DNA of 64,000 nt from Anas platyrhynchos (GCF_047663525.1 NC_092606.1:7686501-7750500); one strand, 5' to 3'. Shown: positions 36,754 to 58,091, numbered from the stretch's first letter. The notes: generated from the letters alone by a model not told the origin. Program-made: numbers and translations.

Positions 36754-39031
36754 ATGGAGGAGCCGCTGCGCGGGCACCGCGAGCTGTACAAGGCGCCGGG
36801 CCTGGCAGCGCCGCACTGGAAGGAGGCGTACCGCCGGGTGGGTGAGCGCTCACGGGGGTACCGCGGGGCCCTCCCCGCCCCTCACGGGTCCCTCGGGCGC
36901 TGCCTGACGCCCCCTCCCTGTGCTCCGCTCCCCCCCGCAGCGCTGCGCTGAGAGGCTGAGGAGCGGCCGCGCCAAGCTGCTGGAGCGCTACCGCCGGGCC
37001 GGGGATGGGGGCGGCACCGGGCCGGGGGCGCTGCTGGTGCCGGAGGTGATGGAGATGGAGTGGCGCAGCCTGCAGGCGGCCAGGCGAGGCGACGCGGCGC
37101 AGGTCAGTGCTTGGGGTCAGCCCCTCTCGGCCCCCCCCCCCCTCCCCGACCTCCTCTGGTATTTCTTGACCTTGCCCCAGTGGGGCCGGAGCCGCCTCCC
37201 GCAGGGTGGTGAGTTCGGGGGGCTGCTCCGGGCCCGCTGGGGCGGTCTGTGGTGTGTCCGGCTTTCCCCACTGCATGTCTGTGCAAATAGAGGCTTACCA
37301 ACCAGGAAACTGAGCAGAGTGGACTTCCACTCACAGCAACGGGTGGAAGAAGTGAGAATGTGGGGTGGAAGCAACGGGTGGAAGTTATATGAGAATGTGG
37401 GCACTATGGGAGAACTACTGACTGCTGTGCCTTTCAGATGCTAGAGGACCCCTATGAGCTAGCTGTGCTGGATGAAATCCAACAGGAGTTGATCTTGCAA
37501 GGTAACTTCTCAGCACATCTTCTGGCTCCTGTTTGAGTTGCACAACTCCTTTCTGGTAGTTCCTTGAGACTGCACTTTTCAGTTCTCATAGACCACGTGA
37601 CAGAGGGGAAGAGCTGCCTTAGAAGTCTCTGTAGCCTCTCTAATGCACTGAGACCTTGTTGGAGAGCTCTAAGAGTTACACAGCATTCTAAAGACTGTGA
37701 GGAACTATCAAGAGGCTAGCAGAGACAGCACTGTGGCGGCTGCGACCTGTAGGTGCCTGTATAAATAAACTCAGAATACTTCTAAATGGTTGGCTGGAAA
37801 GTGTTACAGTCACCTAGTTGAGATCAGATAAAGGATGAACCATAGGAAAAAACAGGCTAACAACAACAGCTGCCTCAAGCATAGAAATCTGATGCAAAGA
37901 AAGAAAAGTTCAGAACAGCCAGCAGCTACGTGCATGCGTCACTGCTGTCAAGAGTTTGTTACAGACACCTGAGGATATATACACGTATATCTCTTTCAGA
38001 ACAACTGGTTATAGAAGAGTATGAGCGAAGTCTGCAGTTTGATGAAGAATGTCTCAATGCAATGCTCGATGGCTTGGATGCCAGCAACAAGATCATCTGC
38101 CCGGTGTGCAGAAAGTAAGAAAGCCCTCAGCATTGGAGCAAAATTCTGCACTCCTACAGCAGTTTGTGCTCAGAAACAGGCAAATAGCAGTAGGCAAACA
38201 GGCTGCTCTTGGTGTGAATTTCAACAAAACAGAAAAACGAGCAATGTTCTGGCTGTTCAGGTGCTCACTGTACGCTCTTTCTAGGAACACCCTGACTGTG
38301 AGTTGTCACTCCATTTTCTGCCAGTGTGGCTTGTACATCCTCACACGGGTAAGCTGTGCTGGGAGTGATGTCTTAAGTCTGCTGCAAAGAGGCAGCTTTA
38401 AGTAAGCTACAGACAAGAACTTACGTATAAAATCTATTCTTAACCCATTTTTTCCAGGGTATGACGGAACAGAAGCTTCGGGCACTTCTAGAAAACACTT
38501 TAACAGAACACAGCTACAGGTGTTTGCACAACCCGGAGTTCACAGTTACCGGTGGGATGGAGGAGGAAATGAGTCTCCTCATGACCTGTCCGGTGAGTCA
38601 AGTGTCAGGCTCCTGTCTGACACCACGCCTTTCTGCCTGGGTCCATTTCTTGATTGCAAGGGTAGCCACAAGTCCAGTGATCCTGGGAGTTGTGTTGCTG
38701 TTGTCCCCCCAAACTTTCTTGGAAGTGGTTTTACATCTGACCACCAGTAACTGTAAAAGAGCTGCCTACCACAGCTTACCTTCCCTGCTGAATTAGGGGA
38801 CCTTTCAACAAGGCTCCCTCTAGCTCAAGCTCACGACTTCTTACAGCTCTGCTGCAGAAGTTGAATCCCTGTGCACACAGCATGTGTACCTGCATGGTGG
38901 GCACAGGGTTAGGAGCAGAGCATTTCAAATGGTTTTGAACGTTAGTAACTGGCTTTGTACGTTACCATAGCTTGTCTAACTTAACCTTACCTTCTGTAAA
39001 GGTCTGTGACTCCTGGACAGTTCTCCTGTAG
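36754..39031 (+). CDS. RPAIN: RPA-interacting protein (RPAIN), complete, 7 exons
   Basis: RPAIN binds replication protein A and mediates its import into the nucleus. Exons: 36754-36837, 36941-37102, 37438-37501, 38000-38114, 38285-38348, 38458-38592, 39002-39031 (TAG). These total 654 bases, giving 217 aa (human 219). The N-terminus (YK...[15 protein letters not shown]) matches the basic RPAIN N domain. The middle ([21 protein letters not shown]) is acidic and helical. The C-terminus is a Cys-rich zinc-binding region with CPVC at 137-140, CQC at 154-156, C185, and a final C-P-V-C at 207-210 formed across the last splice junction. It ends CDSWTVLL where human has CDTWAVIL. The last exon is only 30 bases. 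Exons 1-2 are very GC-rich because they lie in the shared CpG island. Confidence 0.95.
37336..37401. repeat. Tandem duplication in RPAIN intron 2
   Basis: Two adjacent copies of a ~33 bp unit starting 'gcaacgggtggaag' and containing 'gagaatgtggg' lie at 37336-37370 and 37371-37401. They differ by a short insertion or deletion in the middle. The array is 37 bases before the exon 3 acceptor region. Confidence 0.85.
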
Positions 39032-39198
39032 GCTGTTTCAGCTGCTGCTTTTTCACTGGAAGGACTTCAAGAATAATAACCCACTCAGAGCTGCTACTAT
39101 CTCTTAATGTATACACTTGTATGTGCTGTGTCAAAATACTTAACAAGGCAGTGCTACTGCCTTAACCTGCACTTTTGATGGCACAGCACATGTTTTAT

Positions 39199-39204
39199 AA
39201 TAAA
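39199..39204 (+). terminator. RPAIN: RPAIN poly(A) signal AATAAA
   Basis: A canonical AATAAA lies 168 bases after the RPAIN stop, followed by a T-rich stretch and then 'ggtggtgttttc'. It defines a short 3' UTR. Confidence 0.7.
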
Positions 39205-41076
39205 TGTACTTATTTTCAGGCTTCTTGTCATTTTTAACGGTGGTGTTTTCATTGGTGATCTCACAGCTTGCATGGGACTTGAGGTTCAGGTTTTGGTTGG
39301 TAACAGCATTTTTGCTGTATCCTTTTGTTGTAAGGAACAGGTAACTGCCTACAGGCTTAACTGTGGTTGTATACTTCACCCTGGACTATTGAAATATTTC
39401 ATTGGAACAGCTTCTGTAAAATATGCAGTTTCTAACTAAATATCTGTGGGGACTTATCCACCCAGGGAGGAATGGATTCTGATTGCTGCTTATCCTTGCT
39501 AGGCTTCCCCTTTGCCTTGTCTTCTCCAGTGTACCAAAACTCAGTTCTGTCTGAGTCAAAGTTTCCTCTAAGACAATGGGGTTGCAAAGATAAAACTTCT
39601 TGAATGTGACATCTATTTAGATGTTGTTGTAAGTAGCAAAGACAAGTGTGTTTGCTAATCTAAGTACGTAACTTGGATACATGTATTTTGAGGCAAAAAC
39701 TATCAAAACCCTGTAACCAAGGCTGGCTGATAGGTGAGGGGGGATGGCTTACCTGCAAGGCTTCATTTTGGGGTAGGAGGGACCTTTAAAGGGATGTTTA
39801 GTTCAGCCCTATTCCACAGGCATATGCCCTAGAGTAGCTTGCTCACAGCCCCACCACCCTCATAGGGAAGAACTTCTTCCATAAGTCTCCCCTCTTCCCA
39901 TTCAAAGGCTTCCTGATAAAGAACCTCCCCCGTCTCTCCTGTAGCCCTCTTTAGATCCTGTGACGCTGCTGTAAGGTCAGGGAGCTGTCCCTTTTCCAGG
40001 CTGACCAACCCCAGCTCCCAGCCCCTCTCCATAGCTGACCAGCCCCATGCCCTCCTCTGGCCTTGCTCTGGCAGCTCCCTGGCCTTGTGGGGGGGAGTGG
40101 AAGGCAGTGCTCCTGTGGGGGGGTCTCACAGGAGTGGTACAGGGGGCAGAATCACCTCCCAGCATGACCAGAACCCTGCTCCTACAGCCAAGGTGCCCAG
40201 GCAGGTCCTGCCCCTTCCTTTCCACTTACCAGAAACTTGGTTCTTTTTCAGCCACCCCTCCTTCCTCCCCAGCCTCCCGCACAGCTCTGCTGAGCCTTAC
40301 CAGCTGAGCAACACCCTTCCAGCCTAAAAGGTAATCCTGGACAAAAGTAACAAGAAACAACCCCTGGAGAGGTACAAGTCAGGTGCCATCAGGTGTTCTG
40401 ACAGTCTCTTATCATTTTGTTCATGGATGTGCTCAAGCCTAATTAGAAGCAGCTCTTCACTGCACTGCCAGCTGGCGTGGACATGGCAGAGCACCTTCTG
40501 CAGTTCTGCTCTGCCAGAAGGACTTCCTGGGACCTTGAGGCAACAACTGGAGACACCAGTTTGAGCAGAAGGCCACAGCTGCTGCCCTGCAGCAATGCTT
40601 TTGCCATGAGCAGCCACAGAATTTGAATCATTCTGCTGGAACTGAAGCATTCCAACCTTCCTGTGGTATTTTTCTGCAGCAGATGTATTAATACTGATCT
40701 AGCAGGTTATTGCAGCACGTTCCTGTTTGAAACAACTCAAAGTCAGTGTTTGAGAGCCTGAATTCTGCTCTACAGCACAGGCAGCCAAGACTTCAGTCAT
40801 ACCCCACCATAACCGAGATTTACAAACATCGTTAGCGCAGCTTGGCCAGCAAAATTCCTCCTACAGCCACAACTATGCTGGCAGAAAGGCACGCTGTGTG
40901 TTTGAAGGTGCTGGAGTAGCTCTCCTTGGAGAAAACAGGGACAGCACGCACCAGCTCTGCAGGAAGCTTTATTAACACCATCATGGGCCTGGACACACGA
41001 ACATCATCATTATGGCAACTCTCTGGTCAGCACAAAGAAGAGAGACCACCCCTTTTCAGTGACTCGTTGAACAGAC
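39205..41076. other. Intergenic RPAIN-C1QBP (both 3' ends converge)
   Basis: This holds the antisense CR1 at about 39765-40310 and otherwise unrecognised sequence. The two genes converge here, so no promoter is expected. Small frames, including minus-strand 40324-40650, have no recognisable homology. Confidence 0.7.
39765..40310 (-). mobile_element. CR1 LINE fragment, antisense, diverged
   Basis: Antisense CR1 blocks appear in order on the plus strand: 'aggagggacctttaaaggga', 'accaccctcatagggaagaa', 'ttttccaggctgaccaaccc', and 'cagggggcagaatcacctcc'. The element is much more diverged than the copy at 4955-5595. Its borders are approximate and the right-hand part, after about 40240, is doubtful. 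Confidence 0.75.
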
Positions 41077-41082
41077 TTTATT
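41077..41082 (-). terminator. C1QBP: C1QBP poly(A) signal (AATAAA on minus strand)
   Basis: Plus-strand TTTATT reads AATAAA on the minus strand, 265 bases after the C1QBP stop codon. The 3' UTR is therefore about 41060-41346. Confidence 0.75.
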
Positions 41083-41346
41083 CTTCACATTCATTCTTAA
41101 TTGTATGAAAACCACCAGGCAGGGTGAGGCAATTCTACACAGTAATGTTTGAGAACTTGATCTGGGCAGCAACATAAATACAAAACCCAAAATACAAGTG
41201 AGATTCCTCACTCTCCCATGATGCGCACTTCCAAACTCAAAGGTACTTACTCTCCGTAGCTGTCGTGAAGATACATTTGGGCGTTATTGCTGGCTGGAGC
41301 ACTGCAGTGTAATGCCCACAGCTGAAGATTAGTTTCCTAGCCTAAC

Positions 41347-44300
41347 TTACTGACATTTGACAAAGCTTTTAAGGTCTTCCAGGAATTTAATGTACTCCTG
41401 GTGCTCCAGTGCAGTGCTGAGCTCAATTAACTCATCAGCAAACGCGTTGTCCACTCCTCGGTCAGCCAGGAAATCCATCAGGTGATCATACAGAGCCTGC
41501 AAAAGAGCGACAGAAAACGTCCTTAGCAGAGCACACCTGGATACGGGTTGCTGTTGGAATGTCCCAACAGGCAGGGAGACCTCTGCCACCTCCCCATCCC
41601 CTCCTCAGCAGGGTGAGAGGCCTGGAGGAAGGGCACAAGTCATCAAACCTTGGGCGTATAAACCCAAAGCCAGCACACACAGGCTGCGCCCTGAGGTTGA
41701 TGAACAGCCTGCAGGGCCAGGAGATAAAGGCTGTCAAGGGCAACGCATCCGCAGTGCATCCACATCCGCAGTGCATCCGCAGTACCGAGCTCTGCCTCTC
41801 CCCTCTGCACAATGCAGTGGCCTTGGGGGTAAATTGCTCTAGCAGTATCTGAAAGTGTCGTATTGGATGTAACAATGGGTTTGAGAGACTAAATCTTTTA
41901 CCATCACCAAATCATTTTTTGGGGGTTTTAATCCTACCTAACTATTGCAACTGCAGCACCTTGTTTCAGAACTAAGGTTCCTCCCTTGCTCCTCACAAGA
42001 ACTGCTGCTGTTCTGTGCAGTGCAGTACTGCTAACGGCTGCCATACTGCCTTTAAACAGAGAGCAAATCACTCCTTTAGCGAGCAAATCATTCCTTTCGG
42101 TCTTCTGCAATCTGAGTAGATAGTAAATCATACAGACTCCTAAATTAATTTGCTGTCTCAAGTCAGACAGAGGGGAAAACAGTAGCGTGGAATATTCTAG
42201 AGCACGCTGACCAATTTGAATATGAATGCCTCCCAAAGAGATGCACCCGAGGAGTAAAGCTTTCATCATATCACATGTGGCCTCCAACTCAGCTGTAACC
42301 TTTTGGAAGCCTGGCATTACGAACAGGTAAGCAGATGCCAGATAGCTGGATGTTTGTTCTTAGTGTCACTACTATGAAATCATACACAAAGAACCTAGAA
42401 AACCAAGACATCTACACCTGGAATCTGTAAGCAACACTGTTCAAATCACAGATGAAAGCAGATTTGACCGAGTATCAAAGCACCTCTAAAATATGTTACA
42501 ACTGCTAGGAAATGATCAGCTCACAAAACCTGGCAGAGAATTAGCTTCAGCTTATCGGTCCCAGTGCTGTGTGACTGCTGGGACCACGTAATAATCCCCA
42601 GCTTGCAGGGGAACTACTGCCTCGTGGCAAGCTGGGAGAAAGCAGGGGAATCTCCAGGGTGACACATCCAGGACAGGACTCATTGGTAAATCAGCAGCAG
42701 GAGGAGGCCAGGCAAGAGCAGCTGGAGTGCCCCCTGCAGCCTTCGGCCATGTCAGCACTTACCCAGTCAAGGGAATCTGTATTGAGGGTGTAATTGGTGT
42801 CCTTCCAATCTGCTTCTCCCGTGGGCTGAAAGCTGACCTCCCTGATTGTGAAGATGTCGCTTTCCTCCTCTCCCTCCTGCCCAACCTGAAACAGGAAATG
42901 AGATGCAAGACATTCATTAGCTCTAATTACAGGGCACCATCAACCATTGTATCCTGAAGCCTAGAAATACGACACTGCAGGCAAAACCAGGCAAAACCTC
43001 AAGACCGGTACTGAGGCCACTCCTCTCCCCTCAGTGTGTGCCTGAAGACGAGCACACACGTGCCCAAGAACAGAGGAAATCCCACAGGAGGCAGCCTGCC
43101 AGCTGCTGCTGCCAGAGACACCTGAGGAAAACCAGCAGCCCAACTATACAGAGATGTACGACTATACAGAGATGTACGAGTCTCTTCTGCGTGGTTCTAA
43201 ACCAGTCTTCAGAAGTTTGCCTAGCCTTTGTCAGCTAACGCTGCTTGCACAAGAGATCTGTTAAGGTTTACAAAAGAAACCACAGAGGTCAGTCTGAAGC
43301 CAAACTCAATTCAAATTTCTCCCTCCCCCTTTTTAAATCTCTGCCTCTCTTTGTCATAATGTATTGTACCAGTAAGATTTGCATGTTACTGCTGCGTTGT
43401 ATTAAATCTAACTCGTTTGGGCCATTCCTGTTTGCCCCTCTCAATGTGTCACTCTGTTAAAGAAGCCATGCTTCCCTTCTCTAATTTCACTCAATAAGCT
43501 GGCCTACAAGCAGCTGATCAGAAAGGCAGGTCAGGACGTAAGGAATGCAATGGAACATCTCCCCATCCCCAGGGTTTATCCTTGCAAAGATAAAGCCTCC
43601 GAGTTAAAAAAAAAACAAACAAAAAACAAACAACAAACAGGTAAAAGGAGACTGCATTTTCTGTAGATTCAGGAAAACCAAGAAAACTATAACCAGTAGT
43701 TAGACCCAACAGTGGCAGAATTAATTACACTGCAGTAAGAAGCAGGAAATGCCCGTGCAGCGAGCCACAGCTGGCTACAGCCGACACAGGACCAGCTCGA
43801 TACTCACCTCGTCTTCGGGATAATGGCAGTCAAGAACAAGGGTCTGTTTTGTATCATCTTTAACTACTTCCACAACAAAGTTTGGAGTTGATGTAATATC
43901 AGGCTAAATAAGAAAAAAGTTGCATCAGCACTGGAGTCTGAACAAGAGCCCAAGTGACCACAGCCCAGCCCAGCACCACCGCATCCCCCTCTTCCCCACA
44001 TCCCTTCAGCCTCCTTCCCCAGCCTCGCCAGGGTCCAGCACGGCCTCCCCTCCCCGAGGTCTCTCAGCTCTTTCTCTGCTCTGCATCTGGTCACAGAGGG
44101 AGAAGTCACTGGTCACAGTGCTCGCTCAGCACCAGTCACTGCAGACCAAGCCACCTGCCTCGAATTCCACCACTCCTTCACAGTTTTTAGCAGGACTTTG
44201 ACTAAAAGTCTAACTAAACCAGACTGAGATCCTTCTGCCCAACACCACCATGCAAGGGCTACTGAAAAACAAATCTGCCTTTTGCAACTTGATACTCCCA

Positions 44301-45304
44301 AACATCAAGGGGGGGGGGACGTGACTTAACACTTTCTAGCGTTCTACTTTCTAGTTCTGCCTTCTAGTGTTCTGCCTTCCCCCTGTGCTCGAACCCACCA
44401 GGAAAGCTCCCACCGCCACCTTTACCTCCTGCTCATCGGGTTTCTGATCTTCTTGCGTTTCTTCATCCACCGAGGGTGGGATGCTGTTGTTGATGTTGAA
44501 CGTAACCGTTATCCTTCAAAAGAAACAGCAGTAAGGACCTTAAACACACACAAACACCCATTGTGTTTCTCTGATTTAAAAAGTTTGCCTCAGGCACAGA
44601 ATTAGCGCTGACGAATCCGCACGCCCTGAACAAGGCTGTACTACAGAGACGCTCCGTAACGAAGTGGACTCTGATTGCTCTTGTGAGCATTTTTTAGGTT
44701 TTATGAGGCCGAATTTGCTGGTTTTAGGGCCGGGGGGAGGCCACGGCGCTCACCTCTCGCCGGCCACCTTGCGGAGCAGCTTGGCCTCCGTGCCGTGCAC
44801 CTCCAGCTCCCAGCCCCCGGACACCTGGGGCAGCGCCTTGTGCTTCTGGATCTTCTTCTCCTCCTTGATCTCATCCGCCAGGAACTGCGCGAAGGCTTTG
44901 TCCCCTGCCCACGGGACGAGAAGAGAGAGAGAGAGAGAGAGATAATGTCACCGCCAGGGGACAGCCCCGGGACACCCCCCCCTCCCCTCCACGTGCAGCC
45001 CGGCCGCGTGTCCTCCCTCCCCGGTGTCCCCTCACGGTGTCCCCGTCCCCTTTCCCCCCTCACCCTCCGTGTGGAGGCCGCCGCAGCCGCAGGAGACGCC
45101 GCCGGCCGAGCCCCGGTGCGGGCGGAGCAGCGCGGCCCGGCCCCCGCCGCCCCCCAGCTGCCAGAGGGAGCGGGACGGGGCCGGGGCCGGGGCCGGGAGC
45201 GCGGGGCCGGGCCGGGGGGCACGGGGCGGGAGCGCGGCCGCCAGCAGCGGGCGAGGAGCGGGGAGGGCGGCGGCGGCGGCGCGCAGGGCCCGTGCGAGCA
45301 GCAT
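41347..45304 (-). CDS. C1QBP: C1QBP / p32 (MAM33 family), complete, 6 exons
   Basis: p32 is an acidic, doughnut-shaped trimer of the mitochondrial matrix needed for mitochondrial translation; it is also known as gC1q receptor and splicing-factor-associated p32. Exons in transcript order: 45304-45064, 44904-44754, 44513-44426, 43903-43808, 42885-42763, 41496-41347 (TAA). They total 849 bases, giving 282 aa, the same as human. Residues 1-76 are an Ala/Pro/Arg-rich mitochondrial presequence. The mature chain should begin near LHTEGDKAF (residue 77), where human begins LHTDGDKAF. The MAM33 core follows: SGGWELEVHGTEAKL, ITVTFNINNSIPPS, NFVVEVV, LVLDCHYPEDE, NYTLNTDSLDWALYDHLMDF and ALEHQEYIKFLEDLKSFVKCQ. 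The start is the first ATG giving an N-terminal targeting peptide; the frame stays open far upstream (see findings). Confidence 0.97.
41745..41783. repeat. Small GCATCCGCAGT repeat
   Basis: Three copies of GCATCCGCAGT, the middle one interrupted by 'acatcc', lie in C1QBP intron 5. Confidence 0.7.
42061..42100. repeat. 20 bp tandem duplication in C1QBP intron 5
   Basis: Two adjacent 20 bp units of the form 'gagcaaatcaytcctttmgs' lie at 42061-42080 and 42081-42100, differing at a few positions. The intron (41497-42762) contains no recognised transposon. Confidence 0.75.
43143..43178. repeat. Perfect 18 bp tandem duplication in C1QBP intron 4
   Basis: The unit ACTATACAGAGATGTACG is present twice without change at 43143-43160 and 43161-43178. 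The rest of this intron (42886-43807) has an A/AC-rich run near 43606-43638 and nothing else recognisable. Confidence 0.9.
44922..44942. repeat. (AG)n microsatellite in C1QBP intron 1
   Basis: About ten AG repeats lie 18 bases beyond the exon 2 acceptor on the minus strand, where they form a (CT)n polypyrimidine tract just upstream of that acceptor. Confidence 0.9.
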
Positions 45305-46182
45305 GGCGGGGACAGGCACGGGGAGAAGGGGAAGGGGAAAGGGAGGAGGCGGCCCCGGAACTGGAAGCGGGGACCGCGGTTCGAGACCGCCCCCGGCGAA
45401 TCGGGCGGGAAGAGGGGGAAATAAATTGAAAGTACCACAAAAAATGGGACAGGAGGGAATGAGCGAACCGAAAGCAGATGAATTGTCACCACAGTGAGGG
45501 TGGGGCGCTGCTGCTGGCACTGGGAAGCGAGGATGGGGCAGCCCGCCACAACGCCCCATGCCCACGCTCCCACAGCAGAACCCAGAGGAGGGCTCATAGG
45601 GGGTCAGAGGCCCACTCTCGGCAGATCCGGAGAAGGAAAAAATTAAAAAGTACCACAAAAAACACCACAAAAACAAACAAGCAAAACCAAAAAAACACCC
45701 TAGTGAGGATGTTGAGGATGTGCCACTGCTGTTGGCACTTGGAAGCAAGGACAGGGCAGGCTGGCGCGGTGCCCAGTGGTGTGAGGAGAACATGGACACC
45801 ACACACCGAAGCACCCTGCACTGCCCCTCGCTGTGGTAAAAGCCAGCTTTTGGGCAGCCCCTCACCCATTTACTCAGAGCACCACCATTGTTTGTCCCAA
45901 GGAGGCTGGGCCAAGGCCCTGTGCCCCCCCTTTGGCAGCTGGCCTGCTTGCCCCCTGGTGAGGCGGCCCCAGCATGAGGCCACAGGCGAGGCTCAGGCTC
46001 ATGGCCCCGCGCTAACTTCACACCCCCGGCTCCACGCTGCCCGGCATCGCCACCCCTGGCTGCTTGGAGCCAAGGCAAAGCCACAGGAGCAGGTACGACA
46101 GGGGCCTGTCCTGCCTCTTCTAGGCAAGCACCTTCCCCCGCCTCACAAAACACTCCCAGGACCTGGATTTTTGCCATCACTC
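45305..46182 (-). promoter_or_regulatory. C1QBP: C1QBP promoter and short DHX33-C1QBP spacer
   Basis: About 880 bp separate the DHX33 poly(A) signal from the C1QBP start. The first ~115 bp upstream of the start is a CpG-rich, G/A-rich promoter with an ETS-like CCGGAA at about 45354-45359. Beyond it are two diverged copies of a ~120 bp segment at 45421-45541 and 45641-45759. The rest is GC-rich unique sequence. No gene is supported; open frames on both strands are discussed in the findings. Confidence 0.6.
45421..45759. repeat. Diverged direct duplication upstream of C1QBP
   Basis: Copy A (45421-45541) and copy B (45641-45759) share, in the same order, 'aagtaccacaaaaaa', 'agtgagg', 'ctgct-ttggcact' and 'ggaagc.agga..gggcag'. 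The copies are about 220 bases apart. They resemble no transposon I know, so a local segmental duplication is the simplest reading. Confidence 0.7.
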
Positions 46183-46188
46183 TTTATT
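46183..46188 (-). terminator. DHX33: DHX33 poly(A) signal (AATAAA on minus strand)
   Basis: Plus-strand TTTATT reads AATAAA on the minus strand, 2.2 kb after the DHX33 stop. A GT/G-containing stretch follows on the minus strand. It is the last good signal before the C1QBP promoter. Confidence 0.65.
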
Positions 46189-48376
46189 AAGGGAAAAATA
46201 TACAAACCAGTTACTTCTAAATCAACTCCCATCCCCTCCCTCAGGCTGTTTAATTAAGACTGTCCAAACAAAATGTGCTTTTACTCCATTTTTCCATAGA
46301 GATGCAAAGTCTGTAAAACCATGGAATAGATACAGAGTGCTTTGATAATTCCCTGCAGTTTGTGTGAGTTACAACAACTGAAGTAACAGCTTACTCCTGA
46401 AATACCAACCCAAAGTGTCATGCACACAGAAGTGACAAGTGTTGTCTGTGTCCCACAGTCCTTTTTTTTTTTTTTTTTTTAAGTACCAAAGAACAATACT
46501 GCAAACATTCAGTATCACCCTCTCCAGGAGCAGGCTGAGCCGAGACACTCCAGGTACGCCAGGTACCTACTTAGTTAACTACCACTTTGGGAGACAATTT
46601 GAAGATCAGCACAACTCAAATTCCAGTTTTAAAAAGAGGTATTTGTCCCAGCTTTTAAAGAAACAACCAAGGTAGGTCCATACTGGGAGACCAAAGAGAA
46701 GGCATATTACAAAGTACTGTGTGACCATGATGCATGTAACCAGAAGGACATACCATGACATGCAAAATGCAGTTTGTCCCCGCAGATCACAAGCAAAGCC
46801 AGCAGCTTTCCCCAGAAAAATACTGTCAAGGGCTTGCCAATATAATAGCCAATATGACTGCATCCCTGCGCAGCCTCATTAATATGTTATGAGCTTGTAT
46901 ATTTGATATTTGAGGGATACAAGGACTAACCACCACTTTAGTCAGAAGAAAATCCTATCATAGCCTGTATGAACTAATCCCCCTATAGTACAAAATGACA
47001 CTGCATGTACAGAACAGTTTCCTCCCCCATCCCTTCAGACACCTAATCTTCTTTAGTTCAACTCATCCAAAAATCTGCATAAATTAACAAGCTATATCAA
47101 CAGACTCTGTTGAAACTGTAAATTACCTCTCCCAGAGAGGTTATTCTACAAGTATATCCTTTAAAAACAATTTATTTTTTATCCCACAACAGCACACAGT
47201 GAGAATATAACACAAACACTTTCCCTCAGATTAAAGAGGAAGTTTGCCCTTTGGAGTGGTTCTAGATCTTAAATTCTAGAATTAAGCAATAAGTTTCATA
47301 TTGTCAGTTTTCTACAACTGAAAAAAAAAAAAAAGAAAAAAAGGTAGATGCCAAAAGGATATGGAAGAAAATACAAATAAGAGGTACTAATGGCAGAACT
47401 ATGATTGTTGACAATACCATGCTCCAAACTTCTAAGGGAGGTTGAAGAGGGGAGAAGCACTGGAGCCTGAGCAGAAGACAGGAATGTTTGCTGAATCAAG
47501 GGCTTTTAATGAAGTCCAGTCTCTAAACCACATTTTCATTCTTGTTTTGCTGAATTTGCCTCAAATTGGCCTGATTAGCTACTGTGGACGGGGAGCCAAC
47601 TCCAAAGCTAGAAGCAAATGGACAAGAGCGAGTCAAGACAGAAGTGTCTGCTGAGGAATCACATGCCCCAACAGCAAAGGGGAGAACAAAGAGGACGTCC
47701 AATGCACAGGTGGCTGGACAGCCCCTCCAAGGCTTAGAAACAAACAGTGAAGACCTCTCTGGGGTCTATCCTCATTAGTGGCCTTCACACGATCCCAAAT
47801 AGGTGGTGAACATGACATGTGGGCAGAAAGATGTGTGATGAGGTAAGACAGTAGCACCTCCCTTCTAGAAATAGTAAAAGGAAAAAACGTCATTTTTCCC
47901 CCTATATATAGGGATTTAAAAGTAGACATTTAAAATTTTCTCCTTTTTTTTGGCAATAAAACCTGCTAAAGATACAAGCACAATCATCAAAAAATACCCA
48001 GTCTGCTCAGAAGAGCTCTTAGGATTTCATTTCCTCTTATACAACCTGTTAAATGTCAGTAAGTGTTAAAAACAGGAGTCTGAGAACAGCTCCCCTTTCC
48101 GCCCCCCGCAGTAGGGATTTATCAAACGCATGTACACACACGCACAGAGAACACACTACATTCCCCTCTCACAGATTAACTGTGAAAAGGACGATTGTTC
48201 TAAACCACGGAAACGTGTGAGGTCTGGCTCTCACAGAGAAGCCATTTTCCTCGAAGGCTTTTACCTGATTGGCAAGGCCAAGCTCTACCGTTCCTGTACA
48301 TTCATTACAAAACGAGAAACAGTCTTACAGGGTGAGCCTAAAAACGGTGCACGCCTGGTGGTCCCAGACCTCCAGC
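46189..48376 (-). other. DHX33: DHX33 3' UTR
   Basis: This 2.2 kb between the DHX33 stop codon and its inferred poly(A) signal is AT-rich, with A/T runs at about 46459-46482 and 47321-47342. No coding sequence or transposon is recognised. Extra internal minus-strand signals may give shorter transcripts. Confidence 0.65.

Positions 48377-58091
<9,715 letters not shown>

Noticed and set aside
36464-37276. 270-codon minus-strand frame over the NUP88/RPAIN promoter
   Set aside because: It is a product of GC-rich, stop-poor sequence antisense to RPAIN exons 1-2; the NUP88 frame itself is different and well supported.
41934-42317. 127-codon minus-strand frame in C1QBP intron 5
   Set aside because: It lies wholly in an intron on the host strand, includes the 20 bp duplication at 42061-42100, and resembles no family I know.
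45380-45395. Pol III B-box-like 'ggttcgagacc' suggesting a tRNA
   Set aside because: No A box, acceptor stem or cloverleaf can be formed around it; it lies in the GC-rich C1QBP promoter.
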